DNA from: an uncultured Elusimicrobia bacterium
GTDB lineage: Bacteria; Elusimicrobiota; Elusimicrobia; Elusimicrobiales; UBA9959
DNA: 48,185 bases
Reading direction: 5' to 3'
Assembly (NCBI GenBank): GCA_903867985.1
Contig: CAIPTO010000101.1
Span: 1-48,185 of the forward strand
The notes under the pieces were generated by a model that saw only the letters and a list, made by a program, of their open reading frames with translations, did no database searches and was not told the DNA's origin. Position 1 is the stretch's first letter. Each line of letters starts with the position of its first letter. Of this stretch, positions 18,867 through 29,124 are shown one piece after another. A program made the position numbers and the translations under genes.

Positions 18867-20372
18867 ATGCGACTCAAAGAAATTTTAAAGGGGGTTCCCG
18901 AAGCCCTGATAACCGCAGACGCCGAGATACTCTGTATAACCAATGATTCCCGAAAAGTACAAAAAGGCTGCCTATTCTTCGCGGTGACCGGAATAAATGA
19001 AGACGGCAATACATACATCCGGTCGGCAATAATGGGCGGGGCAGCCGCAGTCGTAACGGGCAGACCCGTCCCCCCGGAACTGGCTGGCGCTCATCCCCGA
19101 ATCTCCTGGGTATCCGTAACCGACGTCCTCGGAACATTTTCTAAGGCCGCCTCACAGTTTTATGAACATCCTTCGCGCCGCTTTAAGCTGATCGGCGTCA
19201 CCGGGACCAACGGCAAGACCACCACGGCCTATCTGCTTGAGAATATTTACGCACTGGCCGGCGCGTTTCCCGGAGTCATCGGCACCATTGATTACCGCGT
19301 GGGAGGGAAAGTCATATCTAAAGCGGCCAATACCACACCGTTAGCCGGCGAGCTGCACTCGCTTTTCAGAATGATGGCCGACGCCGGAGCCGCGGCCGTG
19401 GTAATGGAAGTGTCATCGCACGCTCTGGCGTTGAAGCGCGCGGACGAAGCCGCCTTTGATGTCGCCGTTTTCACCAATCTCCAACGCGATCACCTGGACT
19501 TCCATAAGGATCGTGAAACCTATTTCAAGGCTAAACTCAGATTATTTGAGCTGCTCGCGGCCTCGCCGAAAAAAAACAAGAGCGCCGTAGTGAACGCGGA
19601 TGAAGACAGGGCGGGGGAGATACTTTCCGCGCTCAGCGACAACCTGACCCCTGTGACCTACGGCATAGACAAACCCGCTGACTTCAGGGCTGAAAACGCG
19701 GAGATATTGCAGGACCGCACAGTGTTTGAACTCAGCGCCCGCGGGACGCGCCGCCGGGTGACTCTGCGCCTCCTGGGCCGATATAATATTTATAACGCCC
19801 TCGCCGCCGTCGCCGCATCGGTTTCCGCCGGCGTTCCGCTTGAGACGGCCGTCAGAGGCGTAGAAACCCTGACGACCGTTCCGGGAAGGCTTGAGCGGGT
19901 GGAACTCGGCCAGCCTTTCGGAGTATTCGTGGATTACGCCCACACCGACGCCGCGCTGGACAATGTGCTTTCCAACCTCCGTAAGATGCCGCACGGCAGG
20001 ATCATCACGGTCTTCGGCTGCGGCGGAGACCGGGACCGTACCAAGCGCGCCCCGATGGGAAAAGCGGCAGCCTCGCTGAGCGATTACGCCATAATAACCA
20101 GCGACAATCCGCGCGGGGAGGATCCTGACCGCATCTTCGCGGACATACAGGACGGGCTCAAGGACGCCTTCACAAACTTCACCCTGATACCGGACCGCAA
20201 ATCAGCCATCACAAAAGCCGTGGAAATGGCTCAGGCCGGCGATATAGTCCTGATAGCCGGTAAAGGACACGAGGATTACCAGATACTCAGCGACCGCACC
20301 ATACATTTTGACGACAGAGAAGCAGCAGCCGAAGCGATCAGAAATAAGGTTCCTTATGAGCCAAACCTCTGA
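18867..20372 (+). CDS. murE: UDP-N-acetylmuramyl-tripeptide synthetase MurE (probable meso-DAP type)
   Basis: GVTGTNGKTTTAYLLENI; DNPRGEDP motif. Confidence 0.95.
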   Translation: MRLKEILKGVPEALITADAEILCITNDSRKVQKGCLFFAVTGINEDGNTYIRSAIMGGAAAVVTGRPVPPELAGAHPRISWVSVTDVLGTFSKAASQFYEHPSRRFKLIGVTGTNGKTTTAYLLENIYALAGAFPGVIGTIDYRVGGKVISKAANTTPLAGELHSLFRMMADAGAAAVVMEVSSHALALKRADEAAFDVAVFTNLQRDHLDFHKDRETYFKAKLRLFELLAASPKKNKSAVVNADEDRAGEILSALSDNLTPVTYGIDKPADFRAENAEILQDRTVFELSARGTRRRVTLRLLGRYNIYNALAAVAASVSAGVPLETAVRGVETLTTVPGRLERVELGQPFGVFVDYAHTDAALDNVLSNLRKMPHGRIITVFGCGGDRDRTKRAPMGKAAASLSDYAIITSDNPRGEDPDRIFADIQDGLKDAFTNFTLIPDRKSAITKAVEMAQAGDIVLIAGKGHEDYQILSDRTIHFDDREAAAEAIRNKVPYEPNL

Positions 20373-20389
20373 TCATTCAATCCTCTTCT

Positions 20390-21745
20390 ATGAATCTTAG
20401 AACTAATATTGAAACGTTGGCTAAAGTTGTGAACGGACGCGTACTCAAAGGGAGCCTTGGCGCCGCTTTCAACAGTTTCGAAACTGATACGCGTAAGTTG
20501 AAAGGCGGAGAATTCTTCTTTGCGTTGAAGGGGGAAGAGCACGACGCTCATGTTTTTCTGGAGGAGACGCTGGCCAAAGGCGTAAAAGGCTGGCTGGTAG
20601 AGGACAACAAGATCGGCCGGTTCAAGAATTTCCCAGAATTCGTGATCGGCGTCTGGGATACTCTGAAAGCCCTGCACCGCCTGGCCGCCTGGCACCGCGG
20701 CCGGTTCAAAATTCCCATAACAGCTATCACCGGCTCCAACGGCAAGAGCACGACTAAAGAAATGCTCAGATCAATTTTCGAAAAAGCCGGCCCGACCTGT
20801 TCCAACGCCGGCAACTTAAACAACCATTTTGGCCTCCCGCTCTCTCTTCTGGAATTGCGCGAGGAACACAAATTCGGCGTATTTGAGTTAGGGGCCTCTA
20901 AAAAGGGCGATATCTTCGAAATAGGCGCTCTCGCCAGACCCAGTATCGCGGTCATTACCAATATCGGCCCATCCCATCTGGAATATTTCGGAGACCTGGA
21001 AACCGTTTTCCGGACCAAGTCGGAAATCGTCGACTGCCTTGAGCCGGGCGGCACGCTGATATATAATGCTGACGATAAATACCTCGCTCCGCTGAAAGAC
21101 AGAAAGGTGAATAAACTGAGCTTTGGCTATTACGGCGCCGACATAGGAATTTCCGAAGTCGGCGGCGCGCTCAAACTGAGCTATAAAAACGAGGTTGCAG
21201 AAATCCGCCTGCCATCCTCCGTCCGGCATAATTATCGCAATGCCGCCGCGGCGGCCGGCGCGGCCATCGCATCCGGTCTTAGCCTGACCGCGGTGAAGGA
21301 CGGGCTGGAATCATTCACGCCGCCGCCCATGCGGATGCAGATACTTAATATCAACGGCTCCACCGTCATACTGGACGCCTACAACGCAAACCCCGCTTCT
21401 ATGCGAGCCGCGCTGGAGACAGCTTTCAGCTCCTCTTTCCCAAAACCTTTTTACCTGGCGCTGGGAGACATGAAAGAGTTGGGCCGGCACTCGATGCGAT
21501 ACCATACCGAGCTGGGTGAATATCTGGCAACTCTGGACGCGGATACGGTCTTCCTGGCCGGCCCGGAGATGAAAGCCGCGGCCGAAGAAATGGATAAAAA
21601 AGGTAAAAGCGCGAAAGTCGTATACGCCGAATCATGCGAAGCCTGGGCGGAAGATCTGCGGGCCGCGATACGAACCGGCAAGGGGACGTTCCTGTTAAAG
21701 GCTTCCCGGGCGATGAAATTTGAGAAACTGATAGAAGGATTGTAA
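20390..21745 (+). CDS. murF: UDP-N-acetylmuramoyl-tripeptide--D-alanyl-D-alanine ligase MurF
   Basis: AITGSNGKSTTKEMLRSIF, DAYNANPASMRAAL, LGDMKELG. Confidence 0.95.
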   Translation: MNLRTNIETLAKVVNGRVLKGSLGAAFNSFETDTRKLKGGEFFFALKGEEHDAHVFLEETLAKGVKGWLVEDNKIGRFKNFPEFVIGVWDTLKALHRLAAWHRGRFKIPITAITGSNGKSTTKEMLRSIFEKAGPTCSNAGNLNNHFGLPLSLLELREEHKFGVFELGASKKGDIFEIGALARPSIAVITNIGPSHLEYFGDLETVFRTKSEIVDCLEPGGTLIYNADDKYLAPLKDRKVNKLSFGYYGADIGISEVGGALKLSYKNEVAEIRLPSSVRHNYRNAAAAAGAAIASGLSLTAVKDGLESFTPPPMRMQILNINGSTVILDAYNANPASMRAALETAFSSSFPKPFYLALGDMKELGRHSMRYHTELGEYLATLDADTVFLAGPEMKAAAEEMDKKGKSAKVVYAESCEAWAEDLRAAIRTGKGTFLLKASRAMKFEKLIEGL

Positions 21746-21787
21746 GCTACAAGCAAGTTTATTCAGCACTATACTCAGGAGACATTA

Positions 21788-22873
21788 ATGCTCTATTACA
21801 TTCACTATTTTAAGGACATCTTCACCCCGCTCAATGTGTTTCAGTACATAACGTTCAGGATCGGGGGAGCGATTATGACTTCCTTTTTCCTGAGCCTTCT
21901 GATAGGACCGGCGCTCATTGCCAAACTGCGCTCCTTCAAAATAGGCCAGATTCAGCGCGTCGACGGCCCCAAAAGCCACCTCTCAAAAGAGGGCACTACG
22001 ACCATGGGCGGCCTGCTTATATTCCTGACATTGATACTCAGCACATTGTTGTGGGCAAGACTGGACAACCGTTTCATTCTGCTGCTTATTTTCACGACCG
22101 TCATACTCGCCTTCACCGGCTGGATGGATGATTACACGAAACTGGTGAAGAGGAACCCAAAAGGGGCGTCTTCGAAGTTTAAATTCCTTCTGCAGGTTTG
22201 CACAGCCACAGTTGTGGTCGGATATCTGGCAGTGGACCCGCCTAACGCCGCCTACGCAACCAGTGTTTCCGTACCCTACACAAAAGAGCTTTACCTTAAC
22301 TTGGGCTTTCTTTACGCCGCGCTTGCAATGTTTATGATAATAGGTTCGTCCAACGCGGTCAATCTGACCGACGGCCTCGACGGCCTGGCCGCCGGCACCA
22401 TCGTTTTCGCGGCGTTAACCTTCGCTATCCTGGCGTACTCGGCCGGGAACGTGAAGCTGGCCGCATATTTTAAGATTATACATGTGGCTGGCGCGGGCGA
22501 GATCGCTGTTTTTCTGGCCGCGCTGATCGGGTCCTGCCTGGGGTTCCTTTGGTTTAACGCCTATCCGGCGGAGATTTTTATGGGCGACACCAGTTCACTG
22601 TTCCTGGGCGGAGCGATAGGCGTTTCGGCCATAGCGGTAAAGCAGGAACTCATTCTGCCGATAGCGGGGGGGATTTTCCTGCTTGAAACGCTTTCGGTCA
22701 TATTGCAGATGGGATCCTACAAACTGCGCGGAAAGAAAAAGCTTTTTCTGATGGCTCCGTTACATCATCACTACGAGATAAAAGGCATAGCCGAATCAAA
22801 AGTGACGGTGCGTTTCTGGATAATAGGCATCATGCTGATGCTGGCGGCGTTATCGTCGCTTAAAATAAGATAG
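21788..22873 (+). CDS. mraY: Phospho-N-acetylmuramoyl-pentapeptide-transferase MraY
   Basis: KEGTTTMGGLLI, NAVNLTDGLDGLAAG, APLHHHYEIKG. Confidence 0.97.
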   Translation: MLYYIHYFKDIFTPLNVFQYITFRIGGAIMTSFFLSLLIGPALIAKLRSFKIGQIQRVDGPKSHLSKEGTTTMGGLLIFLTLILSTLLWARLDNRFILLLIFTTVILAFTGWMDDYTKLVKRNPKGASSKFKFLLQVCTATVVVGYLAVDPPNAAYATSVSVPYTKELYLNLGFLYAALAMFMIIGSSNAVNLTDGLDGLAAGTIVFAALTFAILAYSAGNVKLAAYFKIIHVAGAGEIAVFLAALIGSCLGFLWFNAYPAEIFMGDTSSLFLGGAIGVSAIAVKQELILPIAGGIFLLETLSVILQMGSYKLRGKKKLFLMAPLHHHYEIKGIAESKVTVRFWIIGIMLMLAALSSLKIR

Positions 22874-22876
22874 AGA

Positions 22877-22959
22877 ACCAGAGGACTAGAAGATCAGAGG
22901 ATCAGCAGTATCCGGAAAAATCACATTGATTCTTCAGTCCTCCAATACTCTGATCCTCC
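22877..22959. repeat. Array E: period-8 repeat with inverted halves between mraY and murD
   Basis: ACCAGAGG ACTAGAAG ATCAGAGG ATCAGCAG (22877-22908); GATTCTTC AGTCCTCC AATACTCT GATCCTCC (22928-22959). Confidence 0.75.
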
Positions 22960-22964
22960 CAATT

Positions 22965-24350
22965 ATGTTCATACCTGAAAAATTTAAAGGCAAAAAAGGT
23001 CTAGTGATCGGCGCGGGTAAATCCGGGGTCGCCTGCGCTAACCTCCTGACTTACGGCGGATTTAAAGTTCTGCTGAGCGACACCTTACCTCTGGATAAAC
23101 TTAAAGAGCGGCTCAAAACGTTAGACGGAAAGGTGGAAATTGAGGTCGGCGGCCACACCAGCAAAGCGACGGAATGCGGTTTCGCGGTTAAAAGCCCCGG
23201 TCTGCCCCATTCAAATCCTCTTATAGTAAAACTTAAAAAAAACCGGATCCCGATCTTTAGCGAAATTGAAACGGCGCTCGCCTTCTCCGAAACAGCTGAT
23301 TTTTTGGCCGTCACCGGCACCAACGGTAAAACAACCACTACGGTCCTGCTCGGGGAAATAATGAAGCGCGCCCTTAAAACCCGTGGCTCAAAAGCATGGA
23401 TCTGCGGCAATGTGGGCACCCCCGCCTCCATGGTCGCGGGAAAAGCCGCCGCCGGCGACACGATAGTAATGGAGGTCTCCAGCTACCAACTGGAAGACAG
23501 CTCGTGCCTGCGCCCGCTTACAGCCTGCGTGCTCAATATCACTCCGGACCACCTGGACCATCACGGGACTATGGAAAATTATATCTCGGCCAAAACGAAG
23601 GTGTTCCGTTTTCAGAAAAAAAACGATGCCTGTGTTTTTAACGCCGATGACGCGTATTGCCGCCAAATAGCCGGGCGCTGCCCTTCAAGAAAGTTTTTTT
23701 TCTCATCCTCCCGAAAAGGCGGACGCCTTAACGCCTGGGTGGAGGGTGGGCGTCTGGTTTTCAGTCTGGACGGAGAGCGGCATGTGCTTACCGCCCCGGC
23801 TCTCCCCGGCCGCCACAATCTGGAAAATGCCATGTGCGCCGGGCTAATGGCCCTCACGCGCGGCGTTGACCGCGCGGATATACAGAAAACTTTTTCAGCT
23901 TTCAAAGGAGTGGAGCACCGCATAGAGCCGGCCGGGAAAAAGAGGGGCATAGCTTTTATTAACGATTCAAAGGCGACAAATGTTGATTCCACACTGGTAG
24001 CGCTGAGGGCCTTAGGAAAGAGGCGCAGAAATATCTGGCTGATACTGGGTGGCCTGGATAAGGGCAACCCCTACTTTCCTTTGGCGCCGCTTATCAGTAA
24101 ATCAGTGAAAGCGGTACTGACCATCGGCGCTGCGTCGGTTAAAATCGGGAATGAACTCAAGGACGCGGCTCCGATCATCAGCGCGGGAACAATGGCCAAA
24201 GCCGTAGCCGTGGCGCTGCATCGGGGGGAAAAGGGAGATATCGTCCTGTTTTCTCCGGCATGCGCCTCTTTCGACCAGTTCAGGGATTTCGAAGACCGGG
24301 GCCGGAAATTCAAGGCTTTGGTGAAAAAAATTCAAGCGGACCGGACATAG
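22965..24350 (+). CDS. murD: UDP-N-acetylmuramoylalanine--D-glutamate ligase MurD
   Basis: VTGTNGKTTTTVLLGEI, NITPDHLDHHGTMENYISAK; start taken at MFIPEKF. Confidence 0.94.
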   Translation: MFIPEKFKGKKGLVIGAGKSGVACANLLTYGGFKVLLSDTLPLDKLKERLKTLDGKVEIEVGGHTSKATECGFAVKSPGLPHSNPLIVKLKKNRIPIFSEIETALAFSETADFLAVTGTNGKTTTTVLLGEIMKRALKTRGSKAWICGNVGTPASMVAGKAAAGDTIVMEVSSYQLEDSSCLRPLTACVLNITPDHLDHHGTMENYISAKTKVFRFQKKNDACVFNADDAYCRQIAGRCPSRKFFFSSSRKGGRLNAWVEGGRLVFSLDGERHVLTAPALPGRHNLENAMCAGLMALTRGVDRADIQKTFSAFKGVEHRIEPAGKKRGIAFINDSKATNVDSTLVALRALGKRRRNIWLILGGLDKGNPYFPLAPLISKSVKAVLTIGAASVKIGNELKDAAPIISAGTMAKAVAVALHRGEKGDIVLFSPACASFDQFRDFEDRGRKFKALVKKIQADRT

Positions 24351-24353
24351 ACC

Positions 24354-24394
24354 ACGGCGTATGGCGTGTATCCGATGCCTTATAGCGATCAGCG
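24354..24394. repeat. Array F: period-7 degenerate repeat before ftsW
   Basis: ACGGCGT ATGGCGT GTATCCG ATGCCTT ATAGCG ATCAGCG. Confidence 0.5.
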
Positions 24395-24414
24395 ATTTTG
24401 GAGCTTAACTCACT

Positions 24415-25554
24415 ATGGACTTTTCATCCCGTCGGGCGAGACCCGCTTATAACACCATAAAGAACAGGAGTCTGAAGTACATGGACTTTTCCCTTTTCTT
24501 CATAGTCCTTACCCTGCTGGGCCTGGGCCTTATCTCGCTTTTCTCAGCCAGCGCCATCTACGCGGCGAATAAAGGGATGGATTCTCTCTTCTACGTTAAG
24601 CGTCAGGCTTTATGGATGCTTATCGGCCTTGGCCTCACCGCCGTCATAGCCAGGGTTGACCTTGAAAAGATACGCGAATTTATAAAACCGGCCGTAATCT
24701 TAACCGCCATCCTCCTGCTGGTTACTCTTTTTATGCCTCCCGTGGCCCACGTTAAGCGCTGGATACCGCTGGGACTTATGAAGCTGCAGATGAGCGAATT
24801 CACGAAGATAGTTTTGGTCCTCTACCTGGCCGATTTTTTTGACCGCAACCTGAGCCACATCGCCTCGGACACCAGACAACTGCTGAAACCACTGGGCGCC
24901 ATGGCCGTGATGCTGATCCTGATCGCTCTTGAGCCTGACCTCGGCACGCCCAGTCTGATATTCGGCGCCGCTCTTATGATGTTCTTCGCGGCGGGGGTTA
25001 AACTCCGTTTCATTTTTATACCTATCGCCGCCATGATTCCAGTTTTCATTCTGGAGCTTTTCCGCCACCCCTATCGCCTGGCCCGCCTAAAGGCCTTTAT
25101 GTCGCCCTGGGATAACGCGGCGGGCACAGGGTACCAACTGGTCCAATCGCTGCTGGCAGTGGGTTCCGGCGGATGGCTCGGCAAAGGCCTGGGCGCTTCC
25201 CAGCTCAAACTGTATATCCCGGAACCGTATACCGATTTTATTTTCCCGGTGATAGCCGAAGAGATAGGCTTCATCGGAAGCATGTTCATTGTGTTGCTTT
25301 TCCTGGCGCTGCTTATAAAAGGCGTACGGATAGCAAGAAACGCTCCCAGCTTTTATACCACGCTGACAGCGCTTGGTCTGACGCTGATGATAGTTTTGCA
25401 GGCTTTTTTCAACTTGGCTATGGCTACAGGTCTTATCCCGACGAAAGGCATACCGCTGCCCTTTTTCTCCTACGGGGGATCATCCATTCTCACCACAATG
25501 ATAGCCATCGGTATAATTCTTAATATCTCGGCCCACAGGAACCAGGCAGGATGA
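24415..25554 (+). CDS. ftsW: Peptidoglycan glycosyltransferase FtsW (SEDS)
   Basis: SEDS signature PEPYTDFIFPVIAEEIGFIG, LPFFSYGGSS. Confidence 0.95.
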   Translation: MDFSSRRARPAYNTIKNRSLKYMDFSLFFIVLTLLGLGLISLFSASAIYAANKGMDSLFYVKRQALWMLIGLGLTAVIARVDLEKIREFIKPAVILTAILLLVTLFMPPVAHVKRWIPLGLMKLQMSEFTKIVLVLYLADFFDRNLSHIASDTRQLLKPLGAMAVMLILIALEPDLGTPSLIFGAALMMFFAAGVKLRFIFIPIAAMIPVFILELFRHPYRLARLKAFMSPWDNAAGTGYQLVQSLLAVGSGGWLGKGLGASQLKLYIPEPYTDFIFPVIAEEIGFIGSMFIVLLFLALLIKGVRIARNAPSFYTTLTALGLTLMIVLQAFFNLAMATGLIPTKGIPLPFFSYGGSSILTTMIAIGIILNISAHRNQAG

Positions 25555-26687
25555 CAAACCTCCATACAAAACGAATACTGATAGCCTCCGGCGGCACCGG
25601 GGGGCATTTCTACCCGGGCCTTGCGCTGGCGAACGCTCTCCGCGCCAGGGGCGGATGGGAGCCGGTGTTTCTTGTCAAAAAAGGCGACATTTCTATCGGC
25701 GCCCTCAGGGAGAACTATTACGCATACGCCGAGATAGACATGACCTCGCTGCCGCGCTCGCTAAACCCTATCGCACACTTGTCTTTCGCTTATAAATTCG
25801 CGTCCTCGCTGGCGACATGCCTGCGCGTCCTGAAAGATTTTAAACCAGTTTTAGTCTTCGGCACAGGCAGCTATATTTCCTTTCCCGCGATTCTGGCCGC
25901 TTATCTTAAAGGAACGCCGTCCCTTATACACGAGTCAAACGCCAAATTCGGCCTTGGCAACAGATTATGCGCCCGCTTCGCCTCCGCAACCACCCTGGGC
26001 CTGCCGGTTAAAGACAACCCCTTCAAAGCCAAATCTGAACTGACCGGGACTCCGATACGCGAGGTTTTCTCGACCCACGCGGACCCGGCCGAAGCGCGCG
26101 CCCGCCTGGGATTAAAAGAAGGCGGACCCGTTCTCCTTATCTTTGGCGGCAGCCAGGGCGCAAGGCGGTTGAATCGCGCCGCGGCCGCGGCTGTGAAAAA
26201 GATGAGGGAAAAAGGTCTGACCTTCCAGATCCTGCACCTTGCCGGGAAAAAGGACCACGCCGGCACTCTGGCCTTCTACGCGGAATTAGGCATCTCGGGA
26301 GAGCCGTCACTCAAGGTGCTGGATTACTGCGAGGATATGAACCTGCTCTACGCGGCGGCGGACATCGTATGCTGCCGCGCAGGGGCCAGCACCGCCGCTG
26401 AGCTGATTTATCTTAAAAAGCCCGCCGTACTGGTCCCGCTGCCCACTTCCGCAGGCGGCCACCAGCTTGCTAACGCTAGAATTTTAAGCGATGCCGGCGC
26501 CGCGGTAACACTGGAGGAATCACCGGATTTTGACGAACGTCTGGCGATACATCTTGACCGCCTGCTCGGCTCACCGGAGGAATTAAAACGTATGCGCTCC
26601 TCTTTCGCGGGACTTAAGCATCTGCCGAGTCCGATGAGAGCGCCGGAAAATATAATCAGCGCAATTGAAAAACTTTTATCCCGCTGA
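25551..26687 (+). CDS. murG: MurG glycosyltransferase
   Basis: IASGGTGGHFYPGLALA, FGGSQGARRLN, CRAGASTAAELIYLKKPAVLVPLP. Confidence 0.96.
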   Translation: MTNLHTKRILIASGGTGGHFYPGLALANALRARGGWEPVFLVKKGDISIGALRENYYAYAEIDMTSLPRSLNPIAHLSFAYKFASSLATCLRVLKDFKPVLVFGTGSYISFPAILAAYLKGTPSLIHESNAKFGLGNRLCARFASATTLGLPVKDNPFKAKSELTGTPIREVFSTHADPAEARARLGLKEGGPVLLIFGGSQGARRLNRAAAAAVKKMREKGLTFQILHLAGKKDHAGTLAFYAELGISGEPSLKVLDYCEDMNLLYAAADIVCCRAGASTAAELIYLKKPAVLVPLPTSAGGHQLANARILSDAGAAVTLEESPDFDERLAIHLDRLLGSPEELKRMRSSFAGLKHLPSPMRAPENIISAIEKLLSR

Positions 26688-26750
26688 GAATTATAGTGTT
26701 ACGAACGCCGTTTATCGGCAGCCGAATACACCTGATAATGGAGGCCATAG

Positions 26751-27722
26751 ATGCTTGAAGACGCGAAAGCAAAATTTCTTATTTATACCGGAATATTCCT
26801 GGCCTTTATCGGCGCCACAGGCAACGCTTTTGAAGTCGAGCCGATACATAATCTTTTTTATATTTTCGCCTGGTGGGCCTATATCTTAATCATCGACGCG
26901 GTAATATACAGAATAAAAGGCGATTCGCTCATCGTTTCCAGGATGGATGAATTCTGGTTCCTCTCCGCTTGGTCGGTCTTCATCTGGTCTCTATTCGAAC
27001 TGGCCAACCTGCGCCTTCAAAATTGGCAATACATGTTCATCCCGTCCGATAAATCTCTGCGGTGGACCGGCTACTTCCTCGCCTATGCCACCGTCCTGCC
27101 GGGACTGTTCGAAACCACGGAACTTCTGGCCTCGACCGGGCTGGCCAGCCGCGCGAAAAGTTTCTCCCTGCGCGTGACCCCGGGACTCCTCAAAAAAATA
27201 TACCTGGCCGGGGCCGCGGCCCTCATCCTGCCTATGATCCTGCCGCGGTATTTCTTCGCCCTTATCTGGGTAGCGTTCACCTTACTGCTTGAGCCGATAA
27301 ACTATCGCCTCGGACTTCGCTCCCTTTTACGCGACCTGGAGAGAGGTACCCCGGGCAAACTCTATCAATTGCTCGCCGGAGGCTTTATCTGCGGATTACT
27401 CTGGGAATTCTGGAATTTCAAAGCTGGCGCCAAATGGATATACACCGTACCGCTGGCGGGGAATTTAAAGCTTTTTGAGATGCCGGTAGCAGGTTATATC
27501 GGCTTCCCGCTCTTTGCCGTGGAATGCTACGCCATGTACAACTTTATCTCCTGCCTGCGGAGGGGAAAAACCTGGGAGCAGGACGCGCAGGAAGCCAATA
27601 CCGGACCTAAAGCCCCTCTATGGCTGCTTGTTGGAGCGGCCGTATTGTCGCTAACAACCTTTTATACTGCCGCCAAGATCATAGACGCTCATACTGTCCG
27701 TCTGTACATCGCATATTTATAA
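26751..27722 (+). CDS. Conserved-looking polytopic membrane protein, function unknown
   Basis: About 8-9 hydrophobic segments; SD GGAGG before ATG; C-terminal FEMPVAGYIGFPLFAVECYAMYNF. Confidence 0.75.
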   Translation: MLEDAKAKFLIYTGIFLAFIGATGNAFEVEPIHNLFYIFAWWAYILIIDAVIYRIKGDSLIVSRMDEFWFLSAWSVFIWSLFELANLRLQNWQYMFIPSDKSLRWTGYFLAYATVLPGLFETTELLASTGLASRAKSFSLRVTPGLLKKIYLAGAAALILPMILPRYFFALIWVAFTLLLEPINYRLGLRSLLRDLERGTPGKLYQLLAGGFICGLLWEFWNFKAGAKWIYTVPLAGNLKLFEMPVAGYIGFPLFAVECYAMYNFISCLRRGKTWEQDAQEANTGPKAPLWLLVGAAVLSLTTFYTAAKIIDAHTVRLYIAYL

Positions 27723-27860
27723 GCGGCCTCTATCATGCGCATTTATCCGTGAGTTATATGTTTTTCAGTAACTACCCTCTAATTTTTAATCATAACAGCG
27801 TCTTACATCCGTCAGTCAAAGGGGGCCTTTGGGCCTATCTTTGATTGGGTCTGACGACTA

Positions 27861-27889
27861 TTGACATTTCTCAGGCCGGGGTGTATAAC
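27861..27889 (+). promoter_or_regulatory. Sigma70-like promoter of serine protease gene
   Basis: TTGACA-N17-TATAAC. Confidence 0.8.
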
Positions 27890-27931
27890 ATACCTGTCAG
27901 GCAGCTAAAATAAAATGGGCTCGAGGAATTT

Positions 27932-28954
27932 ATGAAAAGAACGCTGAAAGCCGCACTTGCTCTGTCTGTGATCTCCACTATATTCTCAACTATATCTTTC
28001 GCGTACGACAAAAGCATATACGGAAACGACGACCGCGTGGAGCTTTTCTCCGCCGCTCCTAAGATAGCCGCGCTGGCGGATTCCGTGGTTTCCTTCTGGA
28101 ACTCGGCCAGAGTGCAGTATGACTCTGCCTCTAAAACCTTCTCCCTTAAAACGGTAAATTTCGGCGACGCGTACAAACTCTGCCCCGAAGAAAAGTTCCG
28201 CGAGCAACCCATGGGCGCTTTCTGTTCCGGCTCCCTGGTGGGCGATGATCTGGTTATGACCGCCGGGCACTGCATAACCAACCAGGCCAAGTGCGACGAT
28301 ACCAAGATCGTCTTCGGTTTCGCTCTCAAGGACGCAAACGGCGAAGCCACGACCAAAATGGAGCAGGATGCCGTCTACACCTGTAAAAAAATAATCACGC
28401 GCTTCCTGGGCAGTGAACCCGGCTCCGTAAACCCCGACGGACAGCGCCTCGGCCCCGATTACGCGCTTATCCAGCTTGACCGGAAAGTCATTGGCCACAA
28501 GCCCTTGGCAGTAAACAGGAAACAGAATCTTAAAAAAGGTGCCAAGATGATGGTCATCGGCCACCCCGTGGGCCTGCCACTTAAGATCGCGGCCAGCGCC
28601 TCTGTCAGAGACGCTTCCCCGGCAGGGTATTTTGTCGCGGATCTCGACACCTTCGGCGGAAACTCCGGCTCGCCGGTTTTCAATGCGGCTACAAACCTTA
28701 TAGAGGGCATACTGGTCCGCGGCGATGAGGATTTCCAGTCCACCCCGGCCGGTTGCACAACTGTGGCCGTCTACCCCCAGAATGGCGGCCGCGGCGAGGA
28801 TGTGACCAAAGTCTCCGCACTGGAGTCCTTTATACCGACGCCCGGAAAGAAGAGCGGATCCACTGAAACTATTTCCCGGGATATGAAAACGGTTATTGAA
28901 GCACCTGAGGGGCAGGAAGACTTCAACAGGCGTTTCGAAGCGAATTTCCAGTAA
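27932..28954 (+). CDS. Secreted trypsin-like serine protease (S1/V8-type)
   Basis: Signal peptide; triad motifs MTAGHC, DYALIQLD, GNSGSPVF. Confidence 0.9.
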   Translation: MKRTLKAALALSVISTIFSTISFAYDKSIYGNDDRVELFSAAPKIAALADSVVSFWNSARVQYDSASKTFSLKTVNFGDAYKLCPEEKFREQPMGAFCSGSLVGDDLVMTAGHCITNQAKCDDTKIVFGFALKDANGEATTKMEQDAVYTCKKIITRFLGSEPGSVNPDGQRLGPDYALIQLDRKVIGHKPLAVNRKQNLKKGAKMMVIGHPVGLPLKIAASASVRDASPAGYFVADLDTFGGNSGSPVFNAATNLIEGILVRGDEDFQSTPAGCTTVAVYPQNGGRGEDVTKVSALESFIPTPGKKSGSTETISRDMKTVIEAPEGQEDFNRRFEANFQ

Positions 28955-28963
28955 GATTTAAAG

Positions 28964-29038
28964 GCGCCATAGGCCTTAAGCCGTACGCTATTAGGGGTTC
29001 CCTTCTATAGCCTATCGGAATATGCCTGTGGCGTTTTG
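28964..29038 (+). terminator. Candidate branched terminator after protease gene
   Basis: GCGCCATAGGC (28964-28974) pairs with GCCTGTGGCGT (29024-29034) with G-U pairs, followed by TTTTG. Confidence 0.4.
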
Positions 29039-29085
29039 TGTTTAATAACGCCGCACCGCCATACCGTACGGTTATGACCTAAAAG

Positions 29086-29094
29086 TGATATAAT
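29086..29094 (+). promoter_or_regulatory. Extended -10 promoter element
   Basis: TGATATAAT 31 nt before the 29125 ATG. Confidence 0.45.
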
Positions 29095-29124
29095 TATTTT
29101 CTAAAACAAAGCTAAGAGGGGAAT

